11,326 nucleotides of DNA, from assembly GCA_030591305.1 (NCBI GenBank), contig JAUVBI010000088.1, forward strand, positions 1 through 11,326, written 5' to 3'. The notes under the pieces were generated by a model. It had not been told where the DNA came from. It made no database searches and saw only the letters and a program-made list of their open reading frames with translations. Of this stretch, positions 1 to 6,413 are shown piece after piece. Numbering within the stretch: the first letter of the stretch is position 1; each line of letters starts with the position of its first letter. This DNA is from Pseudomonadota bacterium (GTDB lineage: Bacteria > Pseudomonadota > Gammaproteobacteria > Pseudomonadales > Halieaceae). The position numbers and the translations under genes were made by a program.

Positions 1-2782
1 ATTAATCAACGCAACACAACCGGAAGAACTCCGTGTCGCCATGGTCGACGGGCAGCGCCTGTACGATCTGGACATCGAAAACCGCACTCGCATACAAAAG
101 AAGTCCAACATCTACAAGGCAAAAATTACCCGGGTAGAACCTAGCCTGGAGGCAGCGTTTGTAGACTTCGGTGCAGACCGCCACGGCTTTTTGCCCCTCA
201 AAGAAATCGCCAGGGAATACTTCTCGCGCAAGCCCAAAGACCAGGACGGCCGGATGAAAATCCGCGATATAGTTAAAGAAGGCACCGAGATCATTGTCCA
301 GGTAGACAAGGAAGAGCGTGGTAATAAGGGCGCAGCTCTCACCAGCTTTATCAGCATGGCCGGCCGTTATATGGTTCTCATGCCCAACAACCCACGCGCT
401 GGAGGCATCTCACGTCGCATTGAAGGCGATGAGCGCTCAGAGTTACGCGAGGCCATGAACGGCCTGGAAATTCCTAATGGCATGGGCGTTATTATTCGCA
501 CAGCCGGTGTCGGACGCTCCACCCAGGAACTGCAGTGGGATCTCAATTACCTGGTTCAGTTGTGGACAGCCATCACCGAAGCCAGCGACAAAACCAAAGC
601 ACCTGAGCTTCTTTATCAAGAGAGCAATGTGGTTATTCGCGCCGTACGTGACTATCTGCGCGATGATATCGACCAGGTTATGATCGATGCGCCAGAGGCG
701 TACCAGCAGGCCATGGAGTTCGTCAAGCAGGTTATGCCGCAATATGAAAGCCGTATTCGCCTGTATGAAGACAACATCCCGATGTTCAACCGCTTTCAAA
801 TCGAAAGCCAGATTGAGACCGCATTTCAGCGCGAAGTGCGCCTGCCCTCCGGTGGCTCAATTGTTATAGACCCCACCGAAGCGCTGGTATCTATCGACAT
901 TAACTCCGCCAAAGCAACACGTGGCAAAGATATCGAAGACACCGCACTGCAAACCAACCTGGAAGCCGCCGACGAAATTGCTCGCCAGCTGCGCCTGCGC
1001 GACATGGGTGGCCTGATTGTTATCGACTTTATCGACATGCTGGCTGCGCGCAACCAACGCGCGGTAGAAAACCGTGTGCGTGATGCCCTGGAAATCGACC
1101 GTGCCCGTGTACAGGTCGGCCGTATTTCCCGTTTCGGCCTGCTGGAGATGTCCCGCCAGCGTTTGCGCCCCTCTCTGGGCGAGACCAGTGCCATCGTCTG
1201 CCCCCGCTGTTCCGGGCAGGGCACCATCCGCGACACCAAATCTCTGGCGCTGTCTATTTTACGCCTGCTGGAAGAAGCGGCCATCAAGGACCGCAGCGCT
1301 GAAGTTCGGGCCATCGTCCCCGTCAATGTCGCCGCCTATTTGTTGAACGAAAAGCGTGGTGCCCTGAACGAGATCGAACAAGTTTCCAAAACCCGTATTT
1401 TGGTAATACCCAACCCGAACCTGGAAACACCGCACTTCGAGTTGCAGCGCCTGCGCGATGACGAAATCACCGATCACGAGTCCAGTTACAAAGTCGAGCT
1501 TGCAGAGCTTGACGCCGAGACCATCAGCGACAGCCACACGGCCAATATTCCGCAGCAACAGGCGGCCGTGCAGGCCATAGCGCCACAGGCACCCGCCCCC
1601 GCTGCAAGCGCGAATACTACGGCCAAGCCAGCAACCACCGAGCAAAAAACACCGCAGCCTGAAACACAGGTCAAACAACCCGGGGTTGTCGCTCGTCTGT
1701 TCAGTTCCCTGTTTAGCACGGTTGAAGAAGAGCCTGCGGCAGAACAGAAGCCGGCACAGAAGCCGGCGCAGAAGCAACAAACCAGCCAATCCCAGCAGCA
1801 CCAGGGAGAAAAGCCCCAGAATAACCGCAGCCGCAATCGTCGCCGTGGTGGTCAAAACCGTAGACCTGAGCAGAGATCGGAGCAGAGCCAGGACAAACGT
1901 GAGCAGAGTGATGGACGCCGCAATGATGATGGAGGCAATCGACCCACTACTGGCCAGCAGAAGCAGCAGAGTCGTCGCCGCAGCGAACGCGAAGACGACA
2001 AGGGCAGCAATAACGTACATGCTGAGGCCCAGAGAAATGGCAATGTAAAGGATCAGAGCAGCGAGTCCTCATCAGATCAGCCCAGTAATAAGCCCCGTAA
2101 GCGCCCCAGCGACATGAAGCGATCCGAGGCTCCCCGCCGCAAGCGCAATCGTGGCAAGCGCCCCGAGTCGGTGGAAAATTCGGCGGTTGAAGTCGTTGAA
2201 AGCAGCCAGGTAGTTGCAGAGACAATCGAGAAGGAAGTCACCGCTGTAGTAGAGCCTTCTCCTATAGTAGAGCCTTCTCCTATAGTAGAGCCTTCTCCTG
2301 TAGTAGAGCCTTCTCCTGTGGTAGAGCCGGCTGCTGTAATGGAGCCTGCTGCTGAAGCAGTTGAAACTGCGGTAACTGAAGCACCTGATGTTGAGCCCGT
2401 TGAAGCGACAGTTGAGCCCACTGAGACAGAGGAAGCAGTTGTCGAAACTCCTGACGAAGTGGTCGAAGCGCCTGCAGAAACAGTTGAAGCCGCCCCGGAA
2501 ACAGTTGAAGCGCCTGCTGAGGAAGAAGAAATTGTTGTTGAGGCGCCCGCTGAGGAAGCTCCAGCACATGGCCTTACAGATAACGGCAGAGCCCTTAACG
2601 ATCCAAGATTGGAAGCGCGCTCCGTAGGCGTGGTTGAAATTACAACCAGTCACTCAACACTGTTCAGTGAAAAGGTTGCCCCAGCAGCGCTGGCCACTGG
2701 CAAACCGGTAATGCGCCCCGCCAACGACCCAAGGGGCTCGGCTGCAGAGGCGACTATCGATACGGTTACCGAAGACAGCTAA
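1..2782 (+). CDS. rne: Ribonuclease E (5' end cut by window)
   Basis: Essential endoribonuclease that cuts AU-rich single-stranded RNA, matures rRNA and tRNA, and scaffolds the degradosome at the inner membrane. Reading from base 2 gives [20 protein letters not shown], so the true start lies about four codons outside the window and the ATG at 41 is internal. Adding those four residues gives about 930 aa (E. coli 1061). The S1 domain comes first, followed by the catalytic [10 protein letters not shown] with Asp303 (codon 896) and Asp346 in VIDFIDM (codon 1025), then the zinc-link CPRCSGQG with Cys404/Cys407; all fall exactly on E. coli numbering. The C-terminal half is low complexity: [12 protein letters not shown] (about 564-575) resembles the membrane-anchoring segment A, then comes an Arg/Gln-rich RNA-binding stretch (about 605-720), an acidic Val/Glu/Pro region with an 18-bp tandem repeat, and two NDPR motifs (about 870 and 912). 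The identification is certain; scaffold roles are inferred from family knowledge. Confidence 0.98.
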   Translation, partial: LINATQPEELRVAMVDGQRLYDLDIENRTRIQKKSNIYKAKITRVEPSLEAAFVDFGADRHGFLPLKEIAREYFSRKPKDQDGRMKIRDIVKEGTEIIVQVDKEERGNKGAALTSFISMAGRYMVLMPNNPRAGGISRRIEGDERSELREAMNGLEIPNGMGVIIRTAGVGRSTQELQWDLNYLVQLWTAITEASDKTKAPELLYQESNVVIRAVRDYLRDDIDQVMIDAPEAYQQAMEFVKQVMPQYESRIRLYEDNIPMFNRFQIESQIETAFQREVRLPSGGSIVIDPTEALVSIDINSAKATRGKDIEDTALQTNLEAADEIARQLRLRDMGGLIVIDFIDMLAARNQRAVENRVRDALEIDRARVQVGRISRFGLLEMSRQRLRPSLGETSAIVCPRCSGQGTIRDTKSLALSILRLLEEAAIKDRSAEVRAIVPVNVAAYLLNEKRGALNEIEQVSKTRILVIPNPNLETPHFELQRLRDDEITDHESSYKVELAELDAETISDSHTANIPQQQAAVQAIAPQAPAPAASANTTAKPATTEQKTPQPETQVKQPGVVARLFSSLFSTVEEEPAAEQKPAQKPAQKQQTSQSQQHQGEKPQNNRSRNRRRGGQNRRPEQRSEQSQDKREQSDGRRNDDGGNRPTTGQQKQQSRRRSEREDDKGSNNVHAEAQRNGNVKDQSSESSSDQPSNKPRKRPSDMKRSEAPRRKRNRGKRPESVENSAVEVVESSQVVAETIEKEVTAVVEPSPIVEPSPIVEPSPVVEPSPVVEPAAVMEPAAEAVETAVTEAPDVEPVEATVEPTETEEAVVETPDEVVEAPAETVEAAPETVEAPAEEEEIVVEAPAEEAPAHGLTDNGRALNDPRLEARSVGVVEITTSHSTLFSEKVAPAALATGKPVMRPANDPRGSAAEATIDTVTEDS
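2246..2353 (+). repeat. In-frame 18-bp tandem repeat in rne
   Basis: Six consecutive 18-bp units start at 2246, 2264, 2282, 2300, 2318 and 2336. The first four differ only at the first base and encode (V/I)VEPSP; the last two have diverged to VVEPAA and VMEPAA. The first four are near-identical at DNA level, which points to recent slippage or unequal exchange. The array lies in the disordered acidic part of RNase E, where length change would be tolerated. Confidence 0.93.
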
Positions 2783-2801
2783 AAACTGGCAATTTTATGG
2801 T

Positions 2802-2822
2802 CGAGGGGCTTCCCGCCCCTTG
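2802..2822 (+). terminator. Hairpin after rne, possible terminator
   Basis: AGGGGC (2804-2809) pairs with GCCCCT (2815-2820) around a five-base loop, and a G-T and a C-G pair extend the stem to eight. It begins 20 bp after the rne stop codon. No U-run follows, so it is a weak intrinsic terminator at best and may instead be a 3'-end stabiliser. Its 3' arm touches the -35 element of the tRNA promoter. Confidence 0.4.
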
Positions 2823-2847
2823 TGTCCACATTGCATAACTGTATAAT
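2820..2847 (+). promoter_or_regulatory. Candidate sigma-70 promoter for tRNA-Ser
   Basis: A perfect -10 box TATAAT (2842-2847) has a weak -35 TTGTGT (2820-2825) at 16-bp spacing. The expected start is near 2853-2855, about 34 bp before the tRNA. The GC-rich bases after the -10 (CCGGC) resemble the discriminator of stable-RNA promoters under stringent control. The role is inferred from position and consensus match. Confidence 0.6.
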
Positions 2848-2852
2848 TCCGG

Positions 2853-2872
2853 CTGCTCGTTAAGTCGAGCAG
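2853..2872 (+). other. Hairpin in the tRNA-Ser 5' leader
   Basis: CTGCTCG (2853-2859) and CGAGCAG (2866-2872) form a perfect 7-bp stem with a six-base loop. It sits between the promoter and the mature tRNA, so it would lie at or near the 5' end of the precursor. It may shape RNase E or RNase P processing; no function is shown by the sequence. Confidence 0.5.
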
Positions 2873-2887
2873 AAGATAACAATTTCC

Positions 2888-2977
2888 GGTGGGCTGGCTG
2901 AGCGGCCGAAAGCGGCGGTCTTGAAAACCGTTGAGGGTTTGTCCCCTCCGAAGGTTCGAATCCTTCGCCCACCGCCA
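2888..2977 (+). tRNA. tRNA-Ser(UGA)
   Basis: Ninety-base type II tRNA that decodes UCN serine codons. The acceptor arms GGTGGGC (2888-2894) and GCCCACC (2967-2973) pair fully, the discriminator is G2974, and CCA is encoded at 2975-2977. The anticodon stem GCGGT/ACCGT encloses the loop CTTGAAA with anticodon TGA at 2922-2924. The long variable arm (after 2931) and the T arm with GGTTCGAATCC are typical of serine tRNAs. It stands alone and converges with the next gene, whose stop codon is only 17 bp away; no terminator is evident between them. Confidence 0.97.
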
Positions 2978-2994
2978 TTTCTTAGAGTAGCTTT

Positions 2995-3552
2995 CTAATC
3001 TACTGGGAAGCACCTTGGCAAGTACTCACATGATCCCCCTGAAGAAAGCACCTGACCTACCTTGCAATTAGCTGACGCTAAATCCAAAGCATACCCAGCC
3101 TCAGAATTACACCCGCCAACCAAAAAACCCTCAATTTTCATTGAATTTGGGCACTCATTAATAAGCATCGTATCAGTCGAATCTGAAGTGTAAGGAATAA
3201 CATGGGGATTAGTGCAGCCGTCTCCACTGATTATTGCCTCGGATATTGCTATTGCAGCTAGAGCGCGATCAACGCCAAGTCCGCTGAGCATAAGACCTCC
3301 ACCCAATACTGCCACGCTCAGAAGCTTTTGCGCAGTCTTATCGCTGCGTAGAGTTCTCGCTGCTATCACGGCCAGTAGCAGACCAAGCACTATTAGCAAG
3401 CCCGAACCAAGAGCAGGAACTGCTGCGGCACTGGCTACAGGTTGAAGAGAAACCCCTGAGGTTATTGCTTGCGCCTGTGCTTGCACCAGAGAAGACACCC
3501 CAATAAGGCTGATGACGGTAAGGTAAGGGGTTATACGGGAAGTAAGTAGCAT
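2995..3552 (-). CDS. Secreted Cys-containing protein, midcut-by-XrtH-like
   Basis: 185 aa. A Sec-type signal peptide (about 1-29, ending QAQAQA) is followed by a short linker and VPALGSG (45-51), a hydrophobic stretch (52-65) and basic residues (R66, R69). This is the motif-helix-basic layout of PEP-CTERM/IPTL-CTERM sorting signals, but placed in the middle of the chain. A second hydrophobic segment (about 78-103) and an 80-residue tail with six cysteines follow, which could form three disulfides. The architecture fits the NCBI family named 'midcut-by-XrtH protein', thought to be processed by exosortase H; this match is from memory. The ATG at 3552 has the ribosome site AAAAGGA six bases upstream. 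No exosortase gene is in the window. Alternative: a generic two-helix envelope protein with an oxidised periplasmic tail. Confidence 0.72.
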   Translation of the reverse strand: MLLTSRITPYLTVISLIGVSSLVQAQAQAITSGVSLQPVASAAAVPALGSGLLIVLGLLLAVIAARTLRSDKTAQKLLSVAVLGGGLMLSGLGVDRALAAIAISEAIISGDGCTNPHVIPYTSDSTDTMLINECPNSMKIEGFLVGGCNSEAGYALDLASANCKVGQVLSSGGSCEYLPRCFPVD

Positions 3553-3558
3553 GCCTAG

Positions 3559-3565
3559 TCCTTTT
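3559..3565 (-). promoter_or_regulatory. Ribosome binding site AAAAGGA
   Basis: AAAAGGA lies six bases before the ATG at 3552 and supports that start for the midcut-like protein. Confidence 0.65.
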
Positions 3566-3578
3566 GTTTATTTTTGAA

Positions 3579-3607
3579 ATCTTATTTACCATACCACGCT
3601 GCGTAAA
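3579..3607 (-). promoter_or_regulatory. Weak candidate promoter for midcut-like gene
   Basis: On the minus strand, TTTACG (3602-3607) and TAAGAT (3579-3584) are separated by 17 bp; each matches four of six consensus bases. Transcription would start about 20 bases before the ATG. It lies in the short stretch between the gene and the IS remnant. The match is weak and could be chance. Confidence 0.28.
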
Positions 3608-3616
3608 GCCTGCAAA

Positions 3617-3963
3617 ATGTAGCCGTTGGCTGTTGTAAAACATGGATATGTAGTTCAACACATCCTGCTGTGCTTCGAGCCTAGCCTGGTAATTACGCCA
3701 GTGGACTCGTTCCTGCTTCAAGCTGCCGACGAAGCCATAGGCTTTTAGCAGTCGCCTGTAATCCTTGCTGGCATATTGAGAGCCTCGATCCGAATGAACA
3801 ACCAGGCCAGCACCAGGCCGCCTTTACCAAATAGCCATCCGCAGAGCATCACATACCAGTCGGGTCTTCATCCGGTAACCCATGCTCCAGCCGACCACTT
3901 TCCTCGAATAAAGGTCGATAATAACCGCCAGGTACAACCAGCCTTCTTGAGCCCAGATGTAAA
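3617..3963 (-). pseudogene. IS3-family transposase (OrfB) remnant
   Basis: Translating the minus strand gives clear IS3-family integrase-core sequence: [50 protein letters not shown] and NYISMFYNSQRLH. The fragment is broken in four ways. The N-terminal part including the DIT aspartate is missing at about 3962. A TAA stop at 3824-3826 interrupts the frame after MAIW. The segment that normally carries the catalytic Glu (CWDN...ESFF) is absent, so LKAYGF runs directly into VGSLKQERVH near 3722-3733. Homology stops after QRLH at 3617, before the usual LGY end. Only one of the three DDE residues remains. No terminal inverted repeats or target duplication were seen. It is an old, inactive insertion between the lone GT2 gene and the midcut-like gene. 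Confidence 0.92.
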
Positions 3964-4002
3964 CGGGGGATGGGCATTCATCGAGCCCTGTTGATGATAC
4001 CG

Positions 4003-4881
4003 TCACGATGTGGTTGCCGACCGGTAAAAACCCAAGGTCCAGAACAGCACAGCCAATGCGATACCCGGGAAATGGGCAGCGAATGAAGCCCTCTGTCCAT
4101 AACCGCAACGAATAATGCGGTACGTCATCAAGGCTAGCCTGGCTGGAAATAGTAGGGGGATCGCAGCCGGGTATTTAACAAAAAAAATCCCCTTCATGTC
4201 CGCAACCTTTCTCACTGCGGCGCTACCATCGCCCAGGCTCTGTGCGTGCGTCATACAATGGCGTACGCCCGCGATATTGCGATGTGCCACCACCGGACCA
4301 GAATGAAAGTAGGTGCTGGCGCCAGACTGCCGGCAGCGGGACATGAAATTTACATCCACACTTCTCGAGATATTTTCCGGAAAACCCCCGGCCCGCTGAT
4401 ACACGTCCCGGTGCATAAACATATTAGCGGACGCACCGCCATCCACGAACCTGCTCGGCATATTGTGGTGAACACTGCCAAACTCCATAAACCAAAGGCT
4501 CAGTCCCCAGTAGCCACCAGATCGATCATAGTCAACAGAACCTACATAACAAGTATTTTCGTTACCGTTCTCCACTATCGCGCTCAACTGCGCCGTCCAG
4601 TCAGAGGCGGGAATTACGTCGTCATCAATAAAGGCCAGCCATTTCCCCCTTGCCGCTTCGGCACCGCGATTTCGCGCAGCGCCGGACACCAAAGGTTGGT
4701 CACTGTGCAGCAACCGGCTAGGTACCGCTGGCTGGTAATTGCGCAGCAGCGATTCAGCAACCCCGCTGTGGGAGATGATTATCTCCATTACGGGGGGCTG
4801 CTGATTTTCCAGGGCCCAAATGACATCGAGAAGATGTCCTCTGTCGTTGTAAGAAGGAATGACTACTGACAGTTCAAGCAC
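4003..4881 (-). CDS. GT2 family glycosyltransferase
   Basis: 292 aa. The GT-A fold N-terminus SVVIPSYND (5-13) binds the nucleotide; [10 protein letters not shown] (70-79) and FIDDDV with the metal-binding acidic triad (86-88) follow. [20 protein letters not shown] (148-167) is the acceptor-side region. Where many relatives have an ED pair, this one has SVDVNF (174-179). Hydrophobic stretches near 236-253 and 270-285 suggest membrane association at the C-terminus. It probably transfers a sugar from a nucleotide donor to a cell-surface glycan; donor and acceptor cannot be read. The start at 4881 is GTG, with GGAAG eight bases upstream and no better ATG in frame. It stands alone on the minus strand and ends 40 bp before the IS remnant, so the insertion did not remove its core. 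Confidence 0.9.
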   Translation of the reverse strand: MLELSVVIPSYNDRGHLLDVIWALENQQPPVMEIIISHSGVAESLLRNYQPAVPSRLLHSDQPLVSGAARNRGAEAARGKWLAFIDDDVIPASDWTAQLSAIVENGNENTCYVGSVDYDRSGGYWGLSLWFMEFGSVHHNMPSRFVDGGASANMFMHRDVYQRAGGFPENISRSVDVNFMSRCRQSGASTYFHSGPVVAHRNIAGVRHCMTHAQSLGDGSAAVRKVADMKGIFFVKYPAAIPLLFPARLALMTYRIIRCGYGQRASFAAHFPGIALAVLFWTLGFYRSATTS

Positions 4882-4951
4882 CAGGCGAACTTCCAGCAGC
4901 TTTGGATTGTTGAAATTCTGCCATTGACAGGTTTTCGGTCTCTATGACGAC

Positions 4952-4965
4952 TGAATAGCTATTCA
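4952..4965. promoter_or_regulatory. Perfect 14-bp palindrome, possible operator
   Basis: TGAATAGCTATTCA is identical to its reverse complement. It lies 70 bp before the GTG start of the minus-strand GT2 gene, a position suited to a dimeric repressor or activator site. No regulator is encoded in the window. Confidence 0.4.
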
Positions 4966-5023
4966 CGATCACTTTATTTGTTTACCTCAACTATCTGTGA
5001 GACTGGATGCCGCAAACCCCTAA

Positions 5024-5039
5024 AATTGGTCGATCAATT
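5024..5039. promoter_or_regulatory. Near-perfect 16-bp palindrome, possible operator
   Basis: AATTGGTCGATCAATT is symmetric in seven of eight base pairs, with TCGA at its centre. It lies between the two divergent genes, 142 bp from one start and 219 bp from the other. The half-site differs from that of the 4952-4965 palindrome. Confidence 0.35.
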
Positions 5040-5258
5040 ACCTTTAACAGGGCCTCTTTATCCCCCAGCTCCACAACATAACCGCTTTGCCCTGAAATCA
5101 CCACTGCTCTGCCAGCAGGTAGTCAATGCACCTTGTACCGATCAAGCACGCAGTACAACTCATGCATATTATTTTACGTACCCCACTACTCAAGCAACAA
5201 GCACAAACAAATTTTGATACTATCCCCGCTACACATATCTGGAATTAAAAAGAATCAA

Positions 5259-6413
5259 ATGTTAAGAATGACCGTCGTGTCACTGCTGTTGGGGGCAGTG
5301 GCGACAATTGCGGGACTCTACTTATTCTACGGGCCGCCCCCTGCGGCAGGTCAGCTTCCAGTAATCGCCTGGAACGCTGCAACCGCACGCGTCGACAGCG
5401 GCGCCGGCACGCCAACAGGTCAAGACCTGCAGCTGCAACTCAATAACGCCGGCCAGGCAATCATTGCCCTGTCTGTGCCCCGGGTTAACTCAAGTCATTA
5501 TCCATTCCTGCGTCTGGCGATTGCCGATGCTCCGAAAAACCTCACACTGCTTATTTTGTGGCGCACCACCCAAACTGGCAAGGAGGTCCTTGAATACCAG
5601 TTTCAGCTCAACTCGAGGGAGGCTCTATGGCTTGCCACACATAAGTTTGCTGGCTGGCGAGGCGATATAACATCACTGGGCCTGGTAATACTGGGGCGGC
5701 CCGGTCAGGAAGTCACTGTCAGGGATGTTTCTCTTCTCCCGCCAACGCTGACAACACAACTGGCAGCGATTTTTTCGAGCTGGACAAGTTTCAGCCCATG
5801 GAACCACTCATCCATTAACCATCACACTGGTGTTGGACCCGGCAGCTCATATTTCTATCCAGTACCCTTTATAATGGCTTTTTGTACCCTGAGCATGCTC
5901 GCTTACGGATTATTGTTCTTACTGCTGCGGCGAAATACACGCTTCAACTGGCGCGTTGTCGCCGCTATCTTCCTCAGCTGCTGGATAAGCCTGGACATGG
6001 TCTGGCAGGGAAAACTATTACAACAGCTTGGAAAAACCCAAGAGACGTTTTCCGGCATGGACACCATGGGAAAACTGGCGGCCGGGCTGGATGCGGAGTT
6101 GGTCGAATTGATGGTCGACGTAAAAGACCGACTGCAGTCAAAAGACTCGCGCATATTTGTCAGCTCAGCGGACGACTACCTGGGCATGCGCGGCGCGTAC
6201 TACCTCTACCCTTTCAACGTACTCTGGCAACGCCATGGGCCGGAACTACCCCCTGTCGAGTATTTGCACCGTGGTGACTATATCGTCTTAGTCGAGCCTA
6301 CAAAATTTAGCTTTGACCCGGCAACGAACACCCTGCATGCACCCCGAAGTAAAGCCTTCAGCGTCGAGCCAGTTTTCTCGCGGCGCATGGGAAGCTTGTT
6401 CAGGGTGAAGTAA
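5259..6413 (+). CDS. Uncharacterised membrane protein paired with GT-C
   Basis: 384 aa from the ATG at 5259. An in-frame ATG at 5133 would add 42 residues (MYRSSTQYNSCIL...) that look like translated intergenic DNA and would hide the natural N-terminal helix, so the later start is preferred although its ribosome site is weak. Seen: a helix or uncleaved signal at about 5-24; a likely periplasmic domain of about 175 residues, predicted beta-rich, containing ILWRTT and ending near a WNHSSINHH stretch; two helices at about 203-224 and 232-250; and a C-terminal domain with IFVSSADDYLGMRGAYYLYP (299-318) and GDYIVLVEP. The two ends would lie on the same face if the three helices span. I do not recognise a named family. 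Its stop abuts the start of the GT-C gene with no base between, so it is probably an accessory or partner of that enzyme. Confidence 0.8.
   Translation: MLRMTVVSLLLGAVATIAGLYLFYGPPPAAGQLPVIAWNAATARVDSGAGTPTGQDLQLQLNNAGQAIIALSVPRVNSSHYPFLRLAIADAPKNLTLLILWRTTQTGKEVLEYQFQLNSREALWLATHKFAGWRGDITSLGLVILGRPGQEVTVRDVSLLPPTLTTQLAAIFSSWTSFSPWNHSSINHHTGVGPGSSYFYPVPFIMAFCTLSMLAYGLLFLLLRRNTRFNWRVVAAIFLSCWISLDMVWQGKLLQQLGKTQETFSGMDTMGKLAAGLDAELVELMVDVKDRLQSKDSRIFVSSADDYLGMRGAYYLYPFNVLWQRHGPELPPVEYLHRGDYIVLVEPTKFSFDPATNTLHAPRSKAFSVEPVFSRRMGSLFRVK

Larger units (their letters stand above)
4882..5258. other. Divergent intergenic region
   Basis: 377 bp between the minus-strand GT2 gene and the plus-strand membrane-protein gene. 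No credible gene was seen: reading frames here lack ribosome sites and recognisable sequence. It holds two palindromes (listed separately). An extended -10-like TGATACTAT (5215-5223) sits 36 bp before the ATG at 5259 but has no matching -35, so the promoter assignment is only tentative. The region is AT-richer than the flanking genes, as expected for control DNA. Confidence 0.6.

Noticed and set aside
2246..2353. Possible CRISPR-like array
   Set aside because: The repeats are directly adjacent with no spacers and are in frame within rne.
1259..2653. Long minus-strand reading frames opposite rne
   Set aside because: Leu/Arg-rich or repetitive translations mirror the low-complexity, repetitive rne sequence; they are shadows of the coding strand.
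2888..2977. tRNA gene as an integration site for a genomic island
   Set aside because: No integrase gene and no second copy of the tRNA 3' end was found in the window; the IS remnant is of a type that does not target tRNA genes.
4246..4869. 207-residue plus-strand reading frame opposite the GT2 gene
   Set aside because: It is antisense to a well-supported glycosyltransferase and shows no domain of its own.
4924..4929. Perfect TTGACA -35 hexamer on the plus strand
   Set aside because: No acceptable -10 lies 15-19 bp downstream, and the plus-strand gene begins more than 300 bp away.
4978..5217. 79-residue plus-strand reading frame in the divergent region
   Set aside because: No ribosome site, no recognisable sequence, and composition like intergenic DNA.
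5133..5258. N-terminal extension of the membrane protein from an earlier ATG
   Set aside because: The 42 extra residues are polar and tyrosine/serine-rich with no family resemblance or ribosome site, and they precede a normal N-terminal helix.
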